A DNA stretch of 40,793 bases from an uncultured Clostridia bacterium (lineage in GTDB: Bacteria > Bacillota > Clostridia > Oscillospirales > Ruminococcaceae), in NCBI GenBank assembly GCA_947627905.1, contig CANQXX010000018.1, positions 1 through 40,793 on the forward strand. Direction: 5' to 3'. Below are positions 36,039 through 40,793 of the stretch, piece after piece (the first letter of the stretch is position 1; each line of letters opens with the position of its first letter). A program made the position numbers and the translations under genes. The notes below the pieces were generated by a model. That model saw only the letters and a program-made list of their open reading frames with translations, was not told the DNA's origin and did no database searches.

Positions 36039-36122
36039 TCCGCGCAGTATGCTGCTGCCCATGAAATAATATAGGCGGATAAGTCCGCATTTAAAAGAAA
36101 TGTTCCGTGAGGAGGGTAATTC

Positions 36123-37529
36123 TTGCGACGGCTGACAATTACAAGGCGCTGGCTGGTAAACAATCTGGGCGTTATTTCGGCAGTTCTTTTTGCTGTTGTC
36201 ATAGGCGGGATATTGTTCGTGCGGAGCTATTATTACAGCGCGGCAAGGCAGTACCTTACGTCAAGAATGAACATGGTCTCAAGTATCCTCCAGCGGTCAT
36301 ACAACGATCCGTCTACAAGCTTTTCTTCGGAGGTAAGATCGGTAACGGTCAACTGGTCGGAAAAGGATAAAACGGAGGTCATGGTCGTAGGCAATAAGGA
36401 TAATATTGCCCTGACTTCGTCGGGATTTGTTCCGGCGGAAAGCCTTGACAGCATGGCGGATTATACGCAGGCTGTGTCAAACGGCGCAAACGGCTACTAT
36501 ACCGGCAGGATATCTACAGGTGAGCATATAATGGCGGTATGCGTTATGCTTCCGGATAATGATTCGGGATATTCGGCAATAAGACTTGTATCCTCTCTTG
36601 AAGCGGTGGACAGGCATATTTCGGTAATGGCAGTTGTATTGGTCGTAATTTGTGCGGCAGTCCTGCTGCTGATGGTGTTTTCCGGTCTTTATTTTGTAAA
36701 ATCCATAGTTATCCCTGTGCGGCAGATAGGTTCTACGGCAAGAAGATATGCTATGGGAGATTTTTCGGTCCGTATAACAAAAAAGAATGACGACGAGATA
36801 GGCGAGCTTTGCGATATCGTCAATCATATGGCAAGCGAGCTGGCTTTGTCGGAAGCAATGAAAAACGAATTTATTTCAAGCGTTTCCCACGAGCTGAGGA
36901 CACCTCTTACGGCTATAAAGGGCTGGGCGGAGACAATTGGAAGTATGCCGGAAGATGCAGAGACTGTAGCCAAGGGAATGAGAGTAATAGGCAGCGAAAG
37001 CGAAAGACTTTCCCAGATGGTGGAGGAGCTGCTGGACTTTTCAAGAATGCAGAACGGCAGGTTCTCGCTGAATAAAACAACCATGGATATTCTTGCAGAA
37101 CTTGGGGACGCTGTGCTTATATACACCGAAAAGGCAAGAAGCGAAGGCATTGAAGTTATATATGACGAACCGGATATGCTGCCTTTTGTTTTCGGTGATA
37201 AAAACCGTCTGAGACAGGTATTTATAAATGTTATAGACAATGCGATAAAATATTCCGACAAGGGCGGAACGGTCACTGTCAAGGCTCTTATGGCAGATGC
37301 GGATACCATACAGATAGATATTTCCGACACAGGCTGCGGAATAAGCCAGCAGGATCTTCCCAAGGTAAAGACGAAATTCTACAAAGCCAATCATACGCGG
37401 AGAGGCAGCGGCATAGGTCTTGCCGTTGCAGATGAGATAATAGCAATGCACGGCGGAAGTCTTGATATTGCCAGTGAGCAGGGAAAAGGCACGACGGTCA
37501 CCATTAAGATACCGATACAGAAAAACTGA
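36123..37529 (+). CDS. Membrane sensor histidine kinase (HAMP-HisKA-HATPase)
   Basis: The 468-residue protein has TM1 at about residues 14-37 and an external sensing domain (38-165). TM2 lies at about 167-195, HAMP at about 196-248 (IVIPVRQIGSTARRYAMGDFSVRI), and HisKA has H256 in SVSHELRTPLTAIKGWAETI. The catalytic domain has the N box NVIDNAIKYSDKGG, G1 DTGCGI and G2 GSGIGLAV. The start is TTG at 36123 behind GAGGAGGG, and the protein begins with a basic MRRLTITRRW. It is the partner of the response regulator upstream. The external domain has no family I recognise by eye. Confidence 0.93.
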   Translation: MRRLTITRRWLVNNLGVISAVLFAVVIGGILFVRSYYYSAARQYLTSRMNMVSSILQRSYNDPSTSFSSEVRSVTVNWSEKDKTEVMVVGNKDNIALTSSGFVPAESLDSMADYTQAVSNGANGYYTGRISTGEHIMAVCVMLPDNDSGYSAIRLVSSLEAVDRHISVMAVVLVVICAAVLLLMVFSGLYFVKSIVIPVRQIGSTARRYAMGDFSVRITKKNDDEIGELCDIVNHMASELALSEAMKNEFISSVSHELRTPLTAIKGWAETIGSMPEDAETVAKGMRVIGSESERLSQMVEELLDFSRMQNGRFSLNKTTMDILAELGDAVLIYTEKARSEGIEVIYDEPDMLPFVFGDKNRLRQVFINVIDNAIKYSDKGGTVTVKALMADADTIQIDISDTGCGISQQDLPKVKTKFYKANHTRRGSGIGLAVADEIIAMHGGSLDIASEQGKGTTVTIKIPIQKN

Positions 37530-37557
37530 TATATGTACATTCAGAAAGGGCGGTCCC

Positions 37558-38520
37558 ATGAGCGAAGAAAAGGAATGTAAAAAAGAATGTTTCAAGTCCA
37601 AGATAGGAGGTCAGGCTCTTATCGAGGGCGTTTATATGAGAGGGATAACTACTGCGGCTATGGCGTGCAGGCTGCCGAACGGAACGATAGATATTGAACA
37701 GTGGGCTGTGCGCAACGGAAAGGACGCTCCGTGGTACCGCAGAACACCTTTTGTCCGCGGCTGCATAAATTTTGCCGCAAGCCTTATTGAAGGCATACGC
37801 TGCACTATGAAGTCCGCCGAAAAGCAGATAGACGACGATGAAGAGGACAATGAAGAACCGAGCAAATTCGAGCAGTGGCTTACGGATAAATTCGGTGACA
37901 AGCTCGTTAATGTGATAATGATAATTTCCGTAGTGATAGCATTGGCGTTTTCGCTGATAGTTTTCAAGGGCGGACCTATACTTGTTGCCGATCTTATAGA
38001 AAAAGCCGGCGCTCCGGAAACGGTGCGTCCGATAATAGAGGGCTTTGTAAGGCTTTTCCTGCTGGTGGGATATATGTATGTGATATCCTTTATGGGAAGT
38101 ATAAAAACGCTTTTCAAATATCACGGGGCGGAACACAAAACTATTGCCTGCTATGAAGCTATGGAAGAACTTACGGTGGAAAATGTACGCAGGCATACAA
38201 GATTTCACCCGCGCTGCGGCACGAGCTTTATACTTATCGTGCTGATAATAAGCATAATTGTGGGTATTTTCCTGCCGAGGGAAAATATGTGGCTGCGGTT
38301 CGGAGTGCAGATGCTTTGCCTGATACCGGAAGCCTCTATCGCATATGAAATTATAAAGATAGCCGGACGGTTTGACAATATTTTTACAAAAATAGTTTCG
38401 GCTCCCGGACTGTGGCTGCAAAGGATAACCACAAAAGAGCCTGACGATAAGCAGATAGAAGTTGCTATTGCTGCTCTGAAGCCCTGTCTGCCGAAAGACG
38501 GCGAGGAGGACAAGTGGTGA
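37558..38520 (+). CDS. DUF1385 family membrane protein
   Basis: The 320-residue protein begins with the DUF1385 signature (KIGGQALIEGVYMRGITTAAMACRLPNG, RRTPFVRGCINFAASLIEGI). It has YHGAEHKTIACYEAMEELTVENVRRHTRFHPRCGTSFILIV in the second half, and about four to five membrane helices. The conserved HGAEH...H...RCGT residues suggest a metal or substrate site, but the family's function is unknown. In Clostridia it usually precedes prmC/prfA, not seen here. The ATG at 37558 has AAAGGGCGG; the frame is open upstream within the kinase gene. It lies 28 bases after the kinase, perhaps in the same transcript. Confidence 0.85.
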   Translation: MSEEKECKKECFKSKIGGQALIEGVYMRGITTAAMACRLPNGTIDIEQWAVRNGKDAPWYRRTPFVRGCINFAASLIEGIRCTMKSAEKQIDDDEEDNEEPSKFEQWLTDKFGDKLVNVIMIISVVIALAFSLIVFKGGPILVADLIEKAGAPETVRPIIEGFVRLFLLVGYMYVISFMGSIKTLFKYHGAEHKTIACYEAMEELTVENVRRHTRFHPRCGTSFILIVLIISIIVGIFLPRENMWLRFGVQMLCLIPEASIAYEIIKIAGRFDNIFTKIVSAPGLWLQRITTKEPDDKQIEVAIAALKPCLPKDGEEDKW

Positions 38521-38552
38521 TAAATTTGTTTGGGATTTATTGCGGATAACTG

Positions 38553-38581
38553 TTTACAAACAGTGAAAAATAGTGTATAAT
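38553..38581 (+). promoter_or_regulatory. Promoter of rsmD
   Basis: TTTACA (38553-38558), 17 bases, TATAAT (38576-38581), 35 bases before the start. coaD and possibly the next gene follow in the same direction. Confidence 0.8.
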
Positions 38582-38616
38582 AAATTCCTGAGATATTTAT
38601 ATGAGGAAGATAATTT

Positions 38617-39162
38617 ATGCGTGTTATAACCGGTTCTGCAAGAGGACGGAGACTTAAGACCCTTGACGGCTTGGAAGTAAGACCTACTGCGGACAAAGTC
38701 AAGGAGGCTGTATTTTCGATAATACAGTTTGACATAGAGGGCTCAGCTGTGTTGGATTTGTTTTCCGGTTCGGGGCAGCTTGGGATAGAAGCTCTTTCAA
38801 GAGGTGTGAAAAGCTGTGTTTTCGTTGACAGCAGCAGGGCTGCGCTGGATATCACAAGAGAAAATATTTCTGCGGCAGGTTTCAGGGACAGCTCGGAAAC
38901 GATTAATTCCGATGGTATAAATTACCTGAGAATGTGCAGGAAAGAATTTGATATAACGCTTCTTGATCCGCCGTACAGAAAAGGTCTTATAGAGCAGGCG
39001 CTTCCTCTTCTGGAAGGGCATATGTCCGCCAGAGGCGTGATAGTCTGCGAGCATGAAAAGGGTCTTGTGCTTCCGGAAAGCGCCGGAACAATGATAAAGC
39101 ACAAGGTATATCGCTACGGCAAAACGGAAGTGACCGTTTACAGAACGGCTTCTTCGGAATGA
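38617..39162 (+). CDS. rsmD: 16S rRNA (guanine(966)-N2)-methyltransferase RsmD
   Basis: The 181-residue protein starts MRVITGSARGRRLKTLDGLEVRPTADKVKEAVFSII. It has the SAM loop VLDLFSGSGQLGIEALSRG and the N6/N2-methylase motif DPPY (LLDPPYRKG). It methylates G966 of 16S rRNA during small-subunit assembly. It stands before coaD, the classic rsmD-coaD pairing, with a 43-base gap. The ATG follows GAGGAAG. Confidence 0.94.
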   Translation: MRVITGSARGRRLKTLDGLEVRPTADKVKEAVFSIIQFDIEGSAVLDLFSGSGQLGIEALSRGVKSCVFVDSSRAALDITRENISAAGFRDSSETINSDGINYLRMCRKEFDITLLDPPYRKGLIEQALPLLEGHMSARGVIVCEHEKGLVLPESAGTMIKHKVYRYGKTEVTVYRTASSE

Positions 39163-39205
39163 TCTGAAAAGGAGAGACGTTTCCGGCAGGAAACTCAATG
39201 AAAAA

Positions 39206-39697
39206 ATGAATAAAAGGATCGCTGTATGTCCCGGAAGTTTCGATCCGGTGACATTCGGACACAGAGATATCATACAAAGGGCGTCGGCGCTTTTTGATAA
39301 AGTTATCGTTCTGGTATCGGTAAACGCTCTTAAAAATCCGAGCTTTACCGCTGTTGAAAGGGTAATGCTGATAGAAAAGGTAACTGCCGATCTCGACAAT
39401 GTGGTAATAGATATATGGGACGGGCTTCTTGCCGATTATGTCAAGCAGGTAGGAGCGTGTGCCATTATAAAAGGTCTGAGAGCCGTTACTGACTTTGAAT
39501 ATGAATTTCAGCAGGCTCTTGCAAATAAGATACTTTATGACGGAGCGGAAACGGTCTTTCTTACTACGAGCTCGGAGAATATGTATCTTTCTTCAAGCGT
39601 TGTAAAACAGATCGCTTCTTTCGGAGGCGATATAAGCCATTTCGTTCCGGAATGTATCCTTGAAGATATCAGATCAAGGCTTATGAAGAAAAACTGA
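39206..39697 (+). CDS. coaD: Phosphopantetheine adenylyltransferase
   Basis: The 163-residue protein opens with AVCPGSFDPVTFGHRDII, the nucleotidyltransferase T/HxGH motif at T16-F-G-H19. It contains IIKGLRAVTDFEYEFQQALANKIL and ends with the SSSVVKQIASFGGDISHFVP block (ISSS-type motif reading LSSS). It makes dephospho-CoA from 4'-phosphopantetheine and ATP. The length is normal. It follows rsmD. Confidence 0.96.
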   Translation: MNKRIAVCPGSFDPVTFGHRDIIQRASALFDKVIVLVSVNALKNPSFTAVERVMLIEKVTADLDNVVIDIWDGLLADYVKQVGACAIIKGLRAVTDFEYEFQQALANKILYDGAETVFLTTSSENMYLSSSVVKQIASFGGDISHFVPECILEDIRSRLMKKN

Positions 39698-39752
39698 GAT
39701 ACTGTCCGGTACAGTATTTTTGCAAGCGAATAATAGAAAGGATTTGGTAAAA

Positions 39753-40232
39753 ATGATCATCGACGATATTCTTGATATGATGGACGACCTTCTTGACAAT
39801 GCTACAGCAGTGCCGTTTTCCGTCAAAAAATCTATTCTGGACGCAGACCAGATGAGAGACTACATCAATGAGATGAGGCTCAATCTTCCGCAGGAGATAA
39901 AGCAGGCGAAGATGATAGTCCGTGACCGTCAGACTATAATTGCAGACGCAAACAAGGAAGCGGATACGATAATCAGGCGCGCTGAGGACAGGGCAAAGGT
40001 CATTGTTTCCAATGACGAGATCACCAAGGCGGCTAAGGCAAGAGCGGCTGAGATAATCAATCAGGCTCAGGCTCACGCTAAGGAGTTCAAGAACGCTGCA
40101 AGCAGATTTGTTGATGATATACTTGTAGAGACGGAAGAATCGCTTCAGTCAAGTCTCAGCGAGGTAAGGAAGAAGCGTCAGGCGGTCAAGATGGCTCCTG
40201 CGCAGGCTAATCAGCAGCCGAAACAGCAGTAA
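39753..40232 (+). CDS. Coiled-coil protein resembling ATP synthase subunit b, function unknown
   Basis: The 159-residue protein has no membrane helix. It starts MIIDDILDMMDDLLDNATAVPFSVKKSIL and continues with a long charged coiled coil (QEIKQAKMIVRDRQTIIADANKEADTIIRRAEDRAKVIVSNDEITKAAKARAAEIINQAQAHAKEFKNAASRFVDDIL). The tail is Q-rich. This is the Firmicutes family often called ATPase or ATP-synthase-b-like because of its stalk-like coiled coil. The N-terminal DMMDDLLDNATAVPFS... pattern is conserved beside coaD in related genomes, as I recall them. A DivIVA-like or scaffold role is possible. The ATG at 39753 follows AGAAAGGA. Confidence 0.8.
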   Translation: MIIDDILDMMDDLLDNATAVPFSVKKSILDADQMRDYINEMRLNLPQEIKQAKMIVRDRQTIIADANKEADTIIRRAEDRAKVIVSNDEITKAAKARAAEIINQAQAHAKEFKNAASRFVDDILVETEESLQSSLSEVRKKRQAVKMAPAQANQQPKQQ

Positions 40233-40288
40233 GATCTGCAGAGACATATTTCAAGATTGAAAGCTGTGCTTTAAACAGCGCGGTATAA

Positions 40289-40690
40289 ATGCGAGTAAGC
40301 TATGCGGTCAAACGCAATTTGCGTTAGGAAAGTCCGGGCATCACAGAGCAGGGTAGCTGCTAACGGCAGCCGAGGGCGACCTTAGGGATAGTGCAACAGA
40401 GATATACCGCCGTTTGGCAGAGCTTCCGATGTTTTTGGGGAAAACGGATATCCCGGAAAATGTCGGAAGCTCCGCCGGACGGTAAGGGTGGAAAGGCGAG
40501 GCAAGAGCTCACCGGAGCGCAGGAGACTGCGCTGCCATGTAAACCCTACCCGATGCAACGTCCTATTGGAACAGTGCGTTATTGTCTGCTCGGCAGACGT
40601 ACTGTAAGGACGGCTTGAGCGTTTCGGCGACGATCCGCCCAGATAGATATCCGCACACGACAAAACCCGGCTTATCGGCTTAGTCGCATT
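40289..40690 (+). ncRNA. rnpB: RNase P RNA, type A
   Basis: The hallmark blocks occur in order: AGGAAAGTCCGGGC (40327-40340), GCAGGGTAGCTGCTAACGGC, AGTGCAACAGAGATATACCG, AAGGGTGGAAAGGCGAGGCA, GTAAACCCTACCCG, CGACAAAACCCGGCTTATCG. The ends close the molecule: AATGCGAGTAAGC at the 5' end pairs with GCTTAGTCGCATT at the 3' end with one mismatch (P1). A long hairpin (about 40420-40475) would be P12. It processes tRNA 5' ends. The 57 bases upstream include an inverted repeat (GCTGT/ACAGC, 40264-40280) and TATAAA (40285-40290) but no confident promoter. Confidence 0.96.
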
Positions 40691-40752
40691 ATGAAAATTA
40701 CACCTCCGTCTGATATTGAACCGAACCAGTAAAAAAGAACAGAGACAAAAAA

Positions 40753-40793
40753 GACCTCCTATGGTATAATAGAAACCATAGGAGGTTTTGTTA
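40753..40793 (+). terminator. Hairpin downstream of rnpB, probable terminator
   Basis: ACCTCCTATGGT (40754-40765) and its perfect complement (40775-40786) flank loop ATAATAGAA, followed by TTTTGTTA at the window edge. The stem and loop also contain TATAAT (40765-40770), so a promoter that starts within the hairpin is an alternative. The ~60 bases between rnpB and this hairpin hold nothing else I can name. Confidence 0.65.

Noticed and set aside
37504-38421. 305-codon open frame antisense to the DUF1385 gene
   Set aside because: It is the mirror of a real gene with DUF1385 signatures; its product is rich in Y, H and R and has no ribosome binding site.

Overview
The window looks like core chromosome of a low-to-mid GC, anaerobic, spore-forming member of the Clostridia, most like Ruminococcus and relatives (Oscillospiraceae). 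The basis is the gene families and their order: a complete F-type ATP synthase operon, a complete Rnf operon in clostridial order (CDGEAB), the clostridial fusion of IspH with ribosomal protein S1, SpoIID, a type A RNase P RNA, strong AAGGAGG-type ribosome binding sites and frequent TTG starts. The taxonomic call is inference from these hallmarks; no database was searched.

Layout. 1-2250 is a small accessory-looking edge. It holds a JAMM-motif gene interrupted by an in-frame TAA, a SLOG-like gene, a pair of large palindromic repeat units in inverted orientation, and an XRE regulator with its own operator repeats. 2260-5230 (minus strand) holds yqeG, typA and tRNA genes for Tyr, Thr and Pro, with two near-consensus promoters. 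5275-12394 is the atp operon (I-a-c-b-delta-alpha-gamma-beta-epsilon). 12434-15052 is the rpmG-secE-nusG-rplK-rplA transcription/translation operon with a structured leader. 15138-21388 is a NusG-domain-II protein, a Gx-transporter-like protein and rnfCDGEAB. 21391-23008 holds three poorly characterised small genes, followed by cmk-plsC-ispH/rpsA. 26387-31066 holds a PfkB sugar kinase, a SurA/PrsA-like lipoprotein, a Big2-domain secreted protein and spoIID. 31167-38520 holds citrate synthase, an uncharacterised membrane protein, a large lipoprotein, an OmpR-type regulator with its sensor kinase, and a DUF1385 membrane protein. 38553-40793 holds rsmD, coaD, a coiled-coil protein resembling ATP synthase subunit b, and rnpB.

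How it fits together. Rnf couples ferredoxin:NAD+ oxidoreduction to an ion gradient, and the ATP synthase spends that gradient. The c subunit carries two carboxylates (E37 and E70) spaced as in Na+-binding rotors, so the pair may form a sodium cycle.

The most unusual items are the two-carboxylate c subunit, the inverted pair of ~133-bp palindromic units, the interrupted JAMM gene behind a perfect promoter, the structured leaders of rpmG and citrate synthase, and the uncharacterised membrane protein/lipoprotein genes beside the two-component system. No phage, insertion sequence, CRISPR array or clear defence operon was seen.
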